This document shows positions 26,339 to 34,955 of a stretch of 44,597 nt of DNA, in pieces. This stretch comes from a virus. The notes under the pieces were generated by a model. The model was not told the origin of the DNA, searched no databases, and saw only the letters and a list, made by a program, of their open reading frames with translations. Location of the stretch: IMG/VR virus record IMGVR_UViG_3300042317_001198, positions 1-44,597 of that record. The stretch is one strand, 5' to 3'. Each line of letters begins with the position of its first letter. The stretch's first letter is position 1. Made by a program: the position numbers and the translations under genes.

Positions 26339-29300
26339 ATGACAAAACCAATCGTAAGCAGAGATCACACATTAGATCAATGGAGAACAATCACCAATAG
26401 ATTGGCCCACAATATCGGTGATCCTGAAAGAATTATGGAATCTGGTGACGTCCCAAACACCTCTGGACTTGTTGGCGATTCTGTTTCGAATTCAACAGAC
26501 CCATATATGCATGACGCAACAACAGAAGGTGATGTTTCAGCTTCTCATGTTGGTGAGATAAATGCAATCGTTTTGGCAATAAACAATCTGAATTCCAGAA
26601 AAGTTAAGCGAACCGGTGATGTGATTACAGGTGGGTTTGGTGTAACTGGTGTTCTGCAATCACAAGGCGACACCCATCTAGGTCGTGCGGCAAGTAACCC
26701 ACAGAATACAACACTTACAATTTATGGAACTGCAGTTGCAATTCCGAATAGCTTAAATTTCAATTCAGCAACTCTGTATGTTGATGTTGCATCAAAAGTA
26801 GGTATTGGTGCAGCGCCATCATCAACAGAGACATTTCAAGTTACAGGAAACTCAAAATTAACAGGCACGTTGCAAGTAACAGGCAATGCACAATTTGACG
26901 CTGACATTGATGTTCGTGGCAGTGATATAACAACAAACCAGACTACATTTAATTTACTTGCAAGTACTGCAACAACAATAAATGCATTCTCTGCTGTGAC
27001 GACATTGAATTTGGGTAATGCATCTGCTGCCCAAACAGTTAATATTGGAAATGCATCGACAGGAACATCGACTTACAATATTGGTACAGGTGCTCCATCG
27101 ACAGGGAACACCAAATCAGTAAATATAGCTACAAATGGTGATGTTGGATCCACAACAAATATTAATGTCGGATCGTCCGTTGCAGGAACATTGACTGTTC
27201 TAACACCGTTATCAATCATCCCTAAAGTTGCAGGTTCGATCACAACAACACAAGATCTTCAACTACAAGCAAATTCGGCCAACACATCAACAGGAAGAGT
27301 TATCATCCTCACCACAACTGATAATGGCGGTGACGCATCAAGTGGCGCATTAGTTGTTGGTGGTGGAGCTGCAATTGCATCGAAATTATATGTTGGTTCT
27401 GATACATTGCTTAAAGCAGCAGTGACAGTGAATGGTACAGGTAATGTCCTCATCACCACAACAGGAACTGCAACAATAAGCCCAACAAGCACAACAACAT
27501 TGGGCACACTAGCGCAAACAACCACACTATTAGGAAATATTTCAGCTGCATCAGCTGCACAAACAATCATTCTTAGCCCAACCGGTGCAGCAGGAACAGT
27601 TACAATTGCTCCTGGAACTTTGACTGGATCGATCAACAATATGAATGTGGGTGCAAGTGTCAGAGGCACTGGTGCATTCACAACATTGGCATCCAATGGA
27701 GCAACAACATTCACGTTAGCAACTGATAACACATTAGGAACAGTGGCATCTGGTGCTGTGCAAGTCACAAGTGGACTTGGTGTTGGTGGTAACGTAACCA
27801 TTGGTGGTGATCTTCAAGTTAAAGGTGGCGATGTTGTTATTGAAGGTACACCTGTACTATCCGCATCAGTTGCAGCTAATGCTGTATCACTGTTTGCTTC
27901 CAGTACAAGTACAATAACAGTTGGTAGTGCATCATCGACCACTTTGGCATTGAATTCTGTTAGTCAAACAGTCGGCCAAGCAGCCGGAACATTCACATTA
28001 AACTCAGGAACAGCCACACTTAATAGTAACACAACAGTTACAGGAACAAAGACATTTACTGTCGGCACTGGCCTGACAACATTGGGTGGAGCACTGACAG
28101 TTACTGGAGTGGCAACATTTAATGGTGCATCATTATTCACATCAGTAACAGATAACTCATTGGGAACAGTTGCATCCGGATCCGTACAAATTTCCGGTGG
28201 CATGGGCGTTGGCGGAAATGCAACAATTGGTGGTGATGTTCAAGTCAAGGGCGGCGACATTATCATTGAAGGCACTCCTGTAATATCCGCATCAGTTGCA
28301 GCTAATGCAGTGTCATTATTTGCATCATCAACAGGCACAATAACATTAGGTAGTGCAACATCAACAACATTGACATTGAATTCTGTTAGTCAGGTAATTG
28401 GACAAACCGCAGGAACATTCACATTAAATTCTGGAACTGCAACAATAAACAGCAACACATCGATTACAGGAACAAAGACATTTACTGTTGGCACTGGCTT
28501 GACAACATTAGGTGGCGCATTGACCGTCACAGGCACAACCACATTAAACGGAGCTGTTACAGCAAGTCCAGCTAATGCAAATGTGACCATATCACCAACA
28601 GGCACAGGTACTGTAACTATATCACCTGTTGCTGCCTTGACAATAAATCCAACAGCAGCAAGCACAATAAACAACTGCTCGATTGGCGCATCGACAAGAT
28701 CTACTGGTGCATTCACATCATTAGCAGCTAACGGCGCAACCGCATTCACATCTGCTACAGATAACACATTGGGTACAGTGGCATCTGGTGCTGTGCAAGT
28801 CACAGGTGGTTTAGGTGTTGGTGGCAATGCAACTGTCGGCGGTGACTTGCAGGTCAAGGGCGGTGATGTTGTTATTGAGGGCACACCTGCAATATCAGCA
28901 GCAACCACAATTAGTGCTGTGTCATTATTCACAGGATCAACCGGTGCAATTACTATTGGTAATGCGTCAGGCAGCACGATCGTCAACTCAAGTTTGCAAG
29001 TTGGAGCAACTGGATCCAGTGTGACACTTACTGTTGCATCGGGCGACATAGTTCTAAGTAACGGAACTGATGCTGTCCAAACTATAGTTTCTGGTGTGGC
29101 GGCATCAACGGCGGCAGTATTTTCAACAACAAACACTGCAACGTTAAATTTGGGTCTTGAGGCCGCAGTTAATATCAGTAAGGCAGCCAAATTAACAACA
29201 ATAAACGGAACATTGACCGTTGCCCAAGCAGCAACCTTCAATGGAGCTGTCACTGCAAGTCCAGCCAGCGCAAATGTGACTATATCGCCAACAGGCACAG

Positions 29301-30022
29301 GTAGTGTAACAATTTCTCCTGTCGGGGCATTGACAATTAACCCAACAGCAGCAAGCACAATAAACAATTGCTCGATTGGCGCAACAACACAAAGCACTGG
29401 CGCATTTACGACATTAAGTGCAAGTGGTGTAATAACATCGACTGTTACAACAGGGACTGCCCCATTTACGGTGGCATCAACAACCAAGGTAACAAACCTA
29501 AATGCTGATACACTTGATGGTACAGATTGGTCGGCTCCAGGAACAATTGGTGGAACAACACCAGGCGCTGGTAATTTCAGTACCCTTTCGGCAACTAGTG
29601 GAATAACAGGAACGATCTCAACAGCATCACAAACAAATATAACTGCAGTTGGTACGCTTGGTTCCTTAGCGGTGACAAATGATGTGACATTTGGCACAAA
29701 TACTGTTATTAATACAGCTACAATCACAACAACTACTGCTAGTGCGAATCAAAAAATTGCATCATTTGCAAAAGCAACGTACCGTTCATGTGAATTCTTG
29801 GTTCAAGGTGTTGCAGCTGGTGCATTCACTCTGTCTAAAGTTCTTGTTGTGCATGATGGTACAAATTCTGATTATGTTGAGTATGGAAGGATCGATGTGG
29901 GCGGCGCAACATTTAGCTTAATTGCAACAGCAGTTAATGGCGCCGATATTGAATTGAGAGTAACTCCTGCAGCAGCAGTTTCGACTGTATGGAAAGTGAC
30001 TATGGTATTAACAAAAGTATAA
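26339..30022 (+). CDS. Giant repetitive tail fibre-like protein, 1,227 aa
   Basis: Start ATG 26339 with AAAGG upstream. The first about 90 residues are non-repetitive (SRDHTLDQWRTITNRLAHNI, then GEINAIVLAINNLN) and may attach to the virion. The rest is Gly, Ser, Thr and Ala-rich beta repeats: three long copies beginning DNTLGTVASGAVQV or DNSLGTVASGSVQI at residues 463, 605 and 808, each followed by GLGVGGN, IGGDLQVKGGDVVIEGTP and fibre-type SISGTATINSN-like strands. A NVTISPTGTG unit also repeats near residues 747 and 978. The last about 90 residues are again non-repetitive (SFAKATYRSCEFLVQGV, VTMVLTKV) and resemble C-terminal domains of other T4-like fibres. It is a single-gene unit between two late promoters. 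Fibre or whisker function is inferred from composition. Confidence 0.75.
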   Translation: MTKPIVSRDHTLDQWRTITNRLAHNIGDPERIMESGDVPNTSGLVGDSVSNSTDPYMHDATTEGDVSASHVGEINAIVLAINNLNSRKVKRTGDVITGGFGVTGVLQSQGDTHLGRAASNPQNTTLTIYGTAVAIPNSLNFNSATLYVDVASKVGIGAAPSSTETFQVTGNSKLTGTLQVTGNAQFDADIDVRGSDITTNQTTFNLLASTATTINAFSAVTTLNLGNASAAQTVNIGNASTGTSTYNIGTGAPSTGNTKSVNIATNGDVGSTTNINVGSSVAGTLTVLTPLSIIPKVAGSITTTQDLQLQANSANTSTGRVIILTTTDNGGDASSGALVVGGGAAIASKLYVGSDTLLKAAVTVNGTGNVLITTTGTATISPTSTTTLGTLAQTTTLLGNISAASAAQTIILSPTGAAGTVTIAPGTLTGSINNMNVGASVRGTGAFTTLASNGATTFTLATDNTLGTVASGAVQVTSGLGVGGNVTIGGDLQVKGGDVVIEGTPVLSASVAANAVSLFASSTSTITVGSASSTTLALNSVSQTVGQAAGTFTLNSGTATLNSNTTVTGTKTFTVGTGLTTLGGALTVTGVATFNGASLFTSVTDNSLGTVASGSVQISGGMGVGGNATIGGDVQVKGGDIIIEGTPVISASVAANAVSLFASSTGTITLGSATSTTLTLNSVSQVIGQTAGTFTLNSGTATINSNTSITGTKTFTVGTGLTTLGGALTVTGTTTLNGAVTASPANANVTISPTGTGTVTISPVAALTINPTAASTINNCSIGASTRSTGAFTSLAANGATAFTSATDNTLGTVASGAVQVTGGLGVGGNATVGGDLQVKGGDVVIEGTPAISAATTISAVSLFTGSTGAITIGNASGSTIVNSSLQVGATGSSVTLTVASGDIVLSNGTDAVQTIVSGVAASTAAVFSTTNTATLNLGLEAAVNISKAAKLTTINGTLTVAQAATFNGAVTASPASANVTISPTGTGSVTISPVGALTINPTAASTINNCSIGATTQSTGAFTTLSASGVITSTVTTGTAPFTVASTTKVTNLNADTLDGTDWSAPGTIGGTTPGAGNFSTLSATSGITGTISTASQTNITAVGTLGSLAVTNDVTFGTNTVINTATITTTTASANQKIASFAKATYRSCEFLVQGVAAGAFTLSKVLVVHDGTNSDYVEYGRIDVGGATFSLIATAVNGADIELRVTPAAAVSTVWKVTMVLTKV
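27725..29400 (+). repeat. Three large in-frame repeats within the 1,227-aa fibre gene
   Basis: Copies start at 27725, 28151 and 28760, each encoding DN[TS]LGTVASG[AS]VQ[VI] and the following GGDxQVKGGDxxIEGTP segment. Copies 1 and 2 are the closest and also share FTLNSGTAT and the TGTKTFTVGTGLTTLGGAL segment; copies 2 and 3 share NVTISPTGTG and TINPTAASTINNCSIGA. Spacings are 426 and 609 nt. The mosaic sharing points to unequal recombination. Confidence 0.8.
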
Positions 30023-30025
30023 ATA
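30018..30025 (+). promoter_or_regulatory. T4-type late promoter TATAAATA over the stop codon
   Basis: TATAAATA contains the TAA stop (30020-30022) of the 1,227-aa fibre gene and lies 43 nt before the TTG start at 30069, the longest such spacing here. Confidence 0.75.
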
Positions 30026-30068
30026 ATATACAATAACAATTCAATAAGCCGACTGGAAAGGGAAAGTT

Positions 30069-33000
30069 TTGGCCAATATAAACTTCAAAGTAAAAAATAA
30101 TCTTGATATTCTGGGCACCAGTTTAACTGTAGCTGGTTCAGTATCAGGTACAACAACAATATCAGCACCATCAACTGGCGGTAATACATTAACATTACCT
30201 TCAGCGTCCGGCACTATTGCAACTAATGAATATGTAGTCGGATTAGTTGGTACCAACGTTCAAACGAAAGAGGCTGTTAAAGCTGCCACCACAGCTAACA
30301 TAGATCTAGCAGTAGGTGGTCTATTAGTCATTGACGGGTACCAAACAATCGCCAGTGATAGAATCCTCGTTAAGAATCAAACTGCCCTAAAAGAAAATGG
30401 TATATACGTTGCCGGTGCTGGCGCATGGACACGTTCAACAGACACTGACTCAACCACTGAAATTAAGAGTGCAGTTACATTTGTAGAAAACGGAAACACA
30501 TATTCGGGATGGACTTTCTTATCATTCAACTCAGACTGGAATACATTTACACTTAATGCAGTTGGATCAACAGGCGAATTAACTTGGCGCCTGTTCTCAA
30601 AGCAATCAACAAATATCCCTGTTACTGATAATTCGCCAAGTGCATTTAAAGTATTCGAGGGAACAAACAACTACATCGTTGTTGATACATCAAATGGCGC
30701 AGAAAAACTTAAGTTAGGGAACGATGATTTAGTTCTATATCGTGGTCTAAATTACGGTATCATGGCTAAACTTCAAGGTTCTGGCGGCGCTCTAACTCTA
30801 GCTGGTGGCACAGGAACATCTGGAACCGTTGCAATCCCTGGTGTTACTGATGCAGGTGCTGTCGGTGCATTTACTGGAGCATTGACGGTTGCAGGTGGTG
30901 CCGCAATTGCTGCTGGATTGAATGTGGGCACGTTCGCATATGTGTCTGGTAACCTAACAGTTAAAGGTAACACTCAACTAGGTGATGCTACCGGTGACAC
31001 ACTAACAATATTTCCAGGTGCCGTAACATGGTCTGGAACTAGTCCAATAACACATTCGAATAACCACACCTTTAGCGGCAACATCATAATTTCTGGTTCG
31101 GCAACAATCAATGGTAACATTCAACTTGGCGACAACACCTCCGACACATTAACTATATTTCCAGGTGCCGTAACATGGTCTGGTGCTAGTCCAATAACAC
31201 ATTCGAACAATCACACCTTTAGTAGTAATGTTGTAGTCGCTGGTTCAACAACACTTAACGGTAACGTTCAACTAGGCGACAACTCTACTGATACATTAAC
31301 TGTATACCCAAGTGCTGTAACATGGGCTGCAGGTGGAACTACACATGCAAACGCTCACACCTTTAGTGGTGACGTGACATTTAGCGCAGGTGTTCGTGCA
31401 ACTGCAGGTTCCACTACATTCTTCAGTGAGCCAACCGGTAGTGTGTCTTTATTTGCTGGTTCTGGAGCAACAGATACAATAACAATCGGTGGATCAAGTA
31501 GTAAAGTTATTGTACAGGATCTAGAAGTTCAAGGCACAACAACGACAATCAATGCAACAACATTGACAGTTGATGATAAAAACATTGAACTTGGATCAGT
31601 CGGAGCTCCAACAGATACAACTGCTGACGGCGGTGGTATAACATTGAAAGGCGCAACTGATAAAACGATTATTTGGGATAATGCAAACGATAATTGGTCT
31701 TCGAATCAAAGTTGGAATCTATTAACAGGACTGGCTTACAAAATTAACAATGCTACTGTATTAGATTCAACAACTCTATATGTAAATAAATTAAAGTCAA
31801 CCAGTACAGCTGGCCCAATATATTATTCAGATACTGCCGGCACATATACTTCTGAAGCACAGTTGGCAGTAACTCGTGGAGGAACCGGCGCATCATCTGT
31901 TAATCAATATGGTGTTGTATTTGGTTCATCAACAAGCGCATATGGATCAACTGCAGCAGGAACAACTGGCCAAGTGTTAGTTGCAACAACCGGTGGAAAC
32001 CCTAGTTGGTCGGCCGCACCAGTATTTTCAACCAGCATAACAACACCGATAATTCAAGGCACAGCGGGCGCCGCCGGCACAGTAACAATCCGAGGTGGTA
32101 CTGATACAACTGGAACAATTGCCCTAAATGCAGCAACAATAGACTCCTCGTCGTTGTCAAGTTTGTTTGCCACACCAACATTAGTAACTGCATTTGCAGC
32201 AGCGACAACACTAACTATTGGTGGTGTAGCTACAGCCCAAACAATAACAATTGGTGGCGGCTCAACAGCAGCCTCGACATATAATTTTGGTACTGGGGCG
32301 GTCGCTTCAGCAACAAAAACAATTAACATAGGTACGACAGTTGGGGCAGGCGGAACATCAAACGTCAATATTGGCGCATCATCGGGCATCACAACTATTA
32401 ATGGGACAGCGCAACTAACTTCCGGTTCAACTAAAGTCGGAACAACAGTATTAACACAAGGTGCGGCGACCGCAATATCTTTCCCAGCAGTGAATGGTAC
32501 ATTAGTTGGTAGTGGAGATGTAAATACAGTTGCCAATACGATGATCCGACAATCGGCAGGTTTATCTGTTGTTGGTAGAGCAGCGAATTCGCTGGGCAAC
32601 GTTGCAGATATTACAGGGACAGATGGGCAGGTGTTGCGTGTATCTGGACTTACATTGGGGTTTGGTACAATAACAAATGCAGGTTTGGCAAACAGCACGA
32701 TTTCCGGTGTTGCGCTGGGTAATAATTTATTTGGATTAACTGCAGGCACAGGATTATCATGGACTGTTGGAACTACGTATAACGGATCCGCAGCATCAAC
32801 ACTAACTGTTAGTGGAATAACAAATGCACATTTAAGTGGTACAGCTGGTATAACAAATGCTAACTTGGCAAACAGTACAATATCAGGTGTTGCATTAGGC
32901 GGTACATTGTTTGGATTGACAGCGGGTACTGGATTATCATGGACTGTTGGAACCACATATACTGGTACGGCAGCATCCACATTGACAGTAAGCGGAATAA

Positions 33001-34082
33001 CAAATGCACATTTAAGTGGTACAGCTGGTATAACAAATGCTAACTTGGCAAACAGTACAATATCAGGTGTTGCATTAGGCGGTACATTGAATGGGCTGTC
33101 GGCAGGAACAGGACTATCTTGGTCTATTGGTACAACATACACAGGTACAGCGGTATCAACCTTAGCAGTAAGCGGAATAACAAATGCACATTTAAGTGGT
33201 ACAGCTGGTATAACAAATGCGAATTTAGCTAACAGCGCTGTCACAATTGGTTCTACATCAGTCTCACTAGGTGCAACAGTAACAACATTTGCTGGTTTGG
33301 TTTCTGTAACATCAACAACATTTGTGGGAGCATTGACAGGAAATGCTTCTACTGCAACTACTGCAGGAACAGTAACAACTGCTGCACAACCAGCAATAAC
33401 ATCGGTCGGTACATTAACTGGGTTAACTGTAACAAATCCAATTTCCGGTAGTGTAACTGGCACTGCAGGTTCGATTTCTGGATACAACAACCCAACAACA
33501 GCAGCAAGCGCAAACACAATTGTATATCGTGATGCAAGTGCTTATATTTGGGCAGCATACTTTAACGGTACTGGAACATTTCCACTAACAGGAAGTGCAG
33601 CTGCCTCAGGTATGGGGACATTCACAGGCACCAATGGTATTGATAATTACGGTAGAGGCTATACTGCTGCAGCTGCGGCGACATTACTCTCCGGTCAAAC
33701 AATGAACATTAGCGGCTCATCCACTTCATGTTCCGGTAATTCTGCTACTGCATCAGTATCAACGCACTTGGCGGGTGGTAACAACACAACATTACTTGGT
33801 GCTGTTCATTATCAAGCAGACTCAAATGTAACGTCACAAGTTACACCAAACACAACAACTACCAAGAAGTTCTTAAGACAGACAGGGACAGGGACAAACG
33901 GAGCACATCCTGCATGGGATACAATTGCTGCGGCCGATGTTCCTGTGGCAACCGCAACAACACCCGGAGCAGTTCCAACACCACCTAATAACACAACAAC
34001 ATATCTCAGAGGTGATGCAACATGGCAGACTCTCCCTGATGCCGCCGCTTTGAGTTTAATGTACTCGATTGCATTGGGATAA
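30069..34082 (+). CDS. Giant repetitive tail fibre-like protein, 1,337 aa
   Basis: The best start is TTG 30069, preceded by GGAAAGGGAAAG; no ATG or GTG lies nearby in frame, and the peptide begins sensibly (ANINFKVKNNLDILG). Residues about 70-160 hold a phage fibre module (VKAATTANIDLAVGGLLVI, then ASDRILVKNQT, ENGIYVAGAGAWTRSTD). Next come three 49-residue units (QLGD, LTIFPGAVTW, HTFSGN), an EYV-less linker with TTTINATTLTVDDKNIELGS (a motif common in T4-like fibres), and three 60-residue units (NANLANSTISGVALGGTL, AGTGLSWTVGTTY). The C-terminus YLRGDATWQTLP, then LSLMYSIALG, matches the end of the 134 gene. No enzymatic motif was seen. Assigned as a fibre by composition. Confidence 0.75.
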   Translation: MANINFKVKNNLDILGTSLTVAGSVSGTTTISAPSTGGNTLTLPSASGTIATNEYVVGLVGTNVQTKEAVKAATTANIDLAVGGLLVIDGYQTIASDRILVKNQTALKENGIYVAGAGAWTRSTDTDSTTEIKSAVTFVENGNTYSGWTFLSFNSDWNTFTLNAVGSTGELTWRLFSKQSTNIPVTDNSPSAFKVFEGTNNYIVVDTSNGAEKLKLGNDDLVLYRGLNYGIMAKLQGSGGALTLAGGTGTSGTVAIPGVTDAGAVGAFTGALTVAGGAAIAAGLNVGTFAYVSGNLTVKGNTQLGDATGDTLTIFPGAVTWSGTSPITHSNNHTFSGNIIISGSATINGNIQLGDNTSDTLTIFPGAVTWSGASPITHSNNHTFSSNVVVAGSTTLNGNVQLGDNSTDTLTVYPSAVTWAAGGTTHANAHTFSGDVTFSAGVRATAGSTTFFSEPTGSVSLFAGSGATDTITIGGSSSKVIVQDLEVQGTTTTINATTLTVDDKNIELGSVGAPTDTTADGGGITLKGATDKTIIWDNANDNWSSNQSWNLLTGLAYKINNATVLDSTTLYVNKLKSTSTAGPIYYSDTAGTYTSEAQLAVTRGGTGASSVNQYGVVFGSSTSAYGSTAAGTTGQVLVATTGGNPSWSAAPVFSTSITTPIIQGTAGAAGTVTIRGGTDTTGTIALNAATIDSSSLSSLFATPTLVTAFAAATTLTIGGVATAQTITIGGGSTAASTYNFGTGAVASATKTINIGTTVGAGGTSNVNIGASSGITTINGTAQLTSGSTKVGTTVLTQGAATAISFPAVNGTLVGSGDVNTVANTMIRQSAGLSVVGRAANSLGNVADITGTDGQVLRVSGLTLGFGTITNAGLANSTISGVALGNNLFGLTAGTGLSWTVGTTYNGSAASTLTVSGITNAHLSGTAGITNANLANSTISGVALGGTLFGLTAGTGLSWTVGTTYTGTAASTLTVSGITNAHLSGTAGITNANLANSTISGVALGGTLNGLSAGTGLSWSIGTTYTGTAVSTLAVSGITNAHLSGTAGITNANLANSAVTIGSTSVSLGATVTTFAGLVSVTSTTFVGALTGNASTATTAGTVTTAAQPAITSVGTLTGLTVTNPISGSVTGTAGSISGYNNPTTAASANTIVYRDASAYIWAAYFNGTGTFPLTGSAAASGMGTFTGTNGIDNYGRGYTAAAAATLLSGQTMNISGSSTSCSGNSATASVSTHLAGGNNTTLLGAVHYQADSNVTSQVTPNTTTTKKFLRQTGTGTNGAHPAWDTIAAADVPVATATTPGAVPTPPNNTTTYLRGDATWQTLPDAAALSLMYSIALG
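30975..31412 (+). repeat. Three tandem 147-nt repeats in the 1,337-aa fibre gene
   Basis: Units start at CAACTA or CAACTT 30975, 31122 and 31269, exactly 147 nt apart. Each encodes QLGD, then DTLT[IV][FY]P[GS]AVTW and [HN]xHTFS. Units 1 and 2 share long near-identical stretches (for example the 24 nt around AGGTGCCGTAACATGG), while unit 3 has diverged. Confidence 0.85.
32671..33240 (+). repeat. 180-nt tandem repeats, near-identical at DNA level, in the 1,337-aa fibre gene
   Basis: Units start at TAACAAATGC 32671, 32851, 33031 and a partial one at 33211. The segment 32814-32909 (96 nt) is identical to 32994-33089, and 33171-33220 repeats 32991-33040 exactly. Silent divergence elsewhere in the units is clear, so parts have been homogenised recently by duplication or gene conversion. 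Each unit encodes 60 residues. Confidence 0.9.
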
Positions 34083-34085
34083 ATA
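34078..34085 (+). promoter_or_regulatory. T4-type late promoter GATAAATA over the stop codon
   Basis: GATAAATA contains the TAA stop (34080-34082) of the 1,337-aa fibre gene and lies 20 nt before the ATG at 34106. Confidence 0.65.
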
Positions 34086-34105
34086 ATTTCATAAAGGAGT
34101 AACAA

Positions 34106-34429
34106 ATGGCAACATTCAGAAGCAAGGCGACGTCGGGTCTTACAACATCATTGGCAAATATTGGTAGCTATACTGCACCAGCTGGTACTGCGACAGTTAT
34201 TGGATGCAGTATTTCAAACACATCTGGCGCCGCAATCACTGTAGATGTTGCATTATATCTAAGTGCTGTTGCTTACTATATCGTCAAAGGCGCACCAGTT
34301 CCTGTTGGTGGTACCTTGGTTGTGGTAGGTGGTGATCAGAAGATCGTTTTGAACTCCGGAGATAGTATTCAGGCTAAGGCATCTGCAGGTGCATCAGCAG
34401 ACGCTATTATGTCGATATTGGAGGTTTAA
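34106..34429 (+). CDS. Small virion-type beta protein, 107 aa
   Basis: Start ATG 34106 with a strong AAGGAG at 34094-34099. The sequence YTAPAGTATVIGCSISNTSG, AAITVDVALYLS, VPVGGTLVVVGGDQKIVLN and SADAIMSILEV follows a pattern common to small beta-sandwich proteins encoded among phage tail and fibre genes. The 202-aa protein at 42350 is a paralogue with an extra domain inserted before the last strand. There is no membrane segment. It leads a unit with two adhesin-type genes and a DUF4376-like gene. Role is unknown; a fibre or neck accessory protein is plausible. Confidence 0.7.
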   Translation: MATFRSKATSGLTTSLANIGSYTAPAGTATVIGCSISNTSGAAITVDVALYLSAVAYYIVKGAPVPVGGTLVVVGGDQKIVLNSGDSIQAKASAGASADAIMSILEV

Positions 34430-34430
34430 T

Positions 34431-34955
34431 ATGAGTTATGTAGGCATTGATGGCGGATCATATGTACAAAGTTTCGGGAACTCATGGACTGGAACTCAAA
34501 CATTTGGTGACGGTAAATTAATATTGGCGGGGTCCTCGTCCGGCAATTTGACATTAAAAGCGCCGGCTGCTGCTTCATCATATGTTGCCACTTTACCAGC
34601 CGCAACAACAACTTTGGCTGGCCTTGCGATGGCACAAACATTTACAAAACCGCAGGCAGGCACAATCACTACAGATAACGATGGCAGTTTCGATCAAACT
34701 GTAACCAATAATTTTAAATGCACACCAACAGGGGCAGCCGCACTAACATTCACTAATCACACCTCTGGTCAAAGCGGATTGGTGTTGTTTATAAATGGTA
34801 GCAACTATGCCATTACAGCAGCGGCGACAACATATATTGCAACAGCAGATCTATCAAAATTGAGTACTACAGGAACATATATTATTTCATATCTTGATGA
34901 TGGTACCAATGCATATTGCACAGTATCTGCTGCACTAACTTCAGCAGGTGCATAA
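34431..34955 (+). CDS. Small fibre-like structural protein, 174 aa
   Basis: The start is ATG 34431, supported by GGAGG just upstream (34420-34424) and a one-base gap after the previous stop; an earlier in-frame ATG at 34389 lies inside the upstream gene and lacks a site. The product has NLTLKAPAAASSYVATLPAA, a fibre motif (LTLPAATTTLAG type), followed by AQTFTKPQAGTITTDNDGSF and a beta-rich C-terminal half (FTNHTSGQSGLVLFINGSNY, TYIISYLDDGTNAYC). The C-terminal half resembles small phage domains that cap fibres. It stops directly before the ATG of the large adhesin at 34956. Likely a tail-appendage component; the exact role is unknown. Confidence 0.7.
   Translation: MSYVGIDGGSYVQSFGNSWTGTQTFGDGKLILAGSSSGNLTLKAPAAASSYVATLPAATTTLAGLAMAQTFTKPQAGTITTDNDGSFDQTVTNNFKCTPTGAAALTFTNHTSGQSGLVLFINGSNYAITAAATTYIATADLSKLSTTGTYIISYLDDGTNAYCTVSAALTSAGA

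Noticed and set aside
28390-29727. Antisense open frame of 445 codons under the 1,227-aa fibre gene
   Set aside because: Its product is a Val/Pro/Ala-rich string with no domain, and it lies opposite repetitive Thr/Gly/Ala codons (ACA, GCA, GGT) that rarely give antisense stops. It has no plausible ribosome site or promoter.
32671-33240. Regular 180-nt direct repeats considered as a CRISPR-like array
   Set aside because: The repeats are in frame, encode a 60-residue unit, and lack short palindromic repeats with unique spacers.
32054-33517. Antisense open frame of 487 codons under the 1,337-aa fibre gene
   Set aside because: Same composition artefact; its internal repeats mirror the 180-nt repeats of the sense gene. 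Similar shorter antisense frames (for example 27259-27801 and 23911-24399) were dropped for the same reason.
34389-34430. ATG start at 34389 for the 174-aa fibre-like protein
   Set aside because: It lies inside the upstream gene and gives an atypical N-terminus, while ATG 34431 has GGAGG at a good distance.
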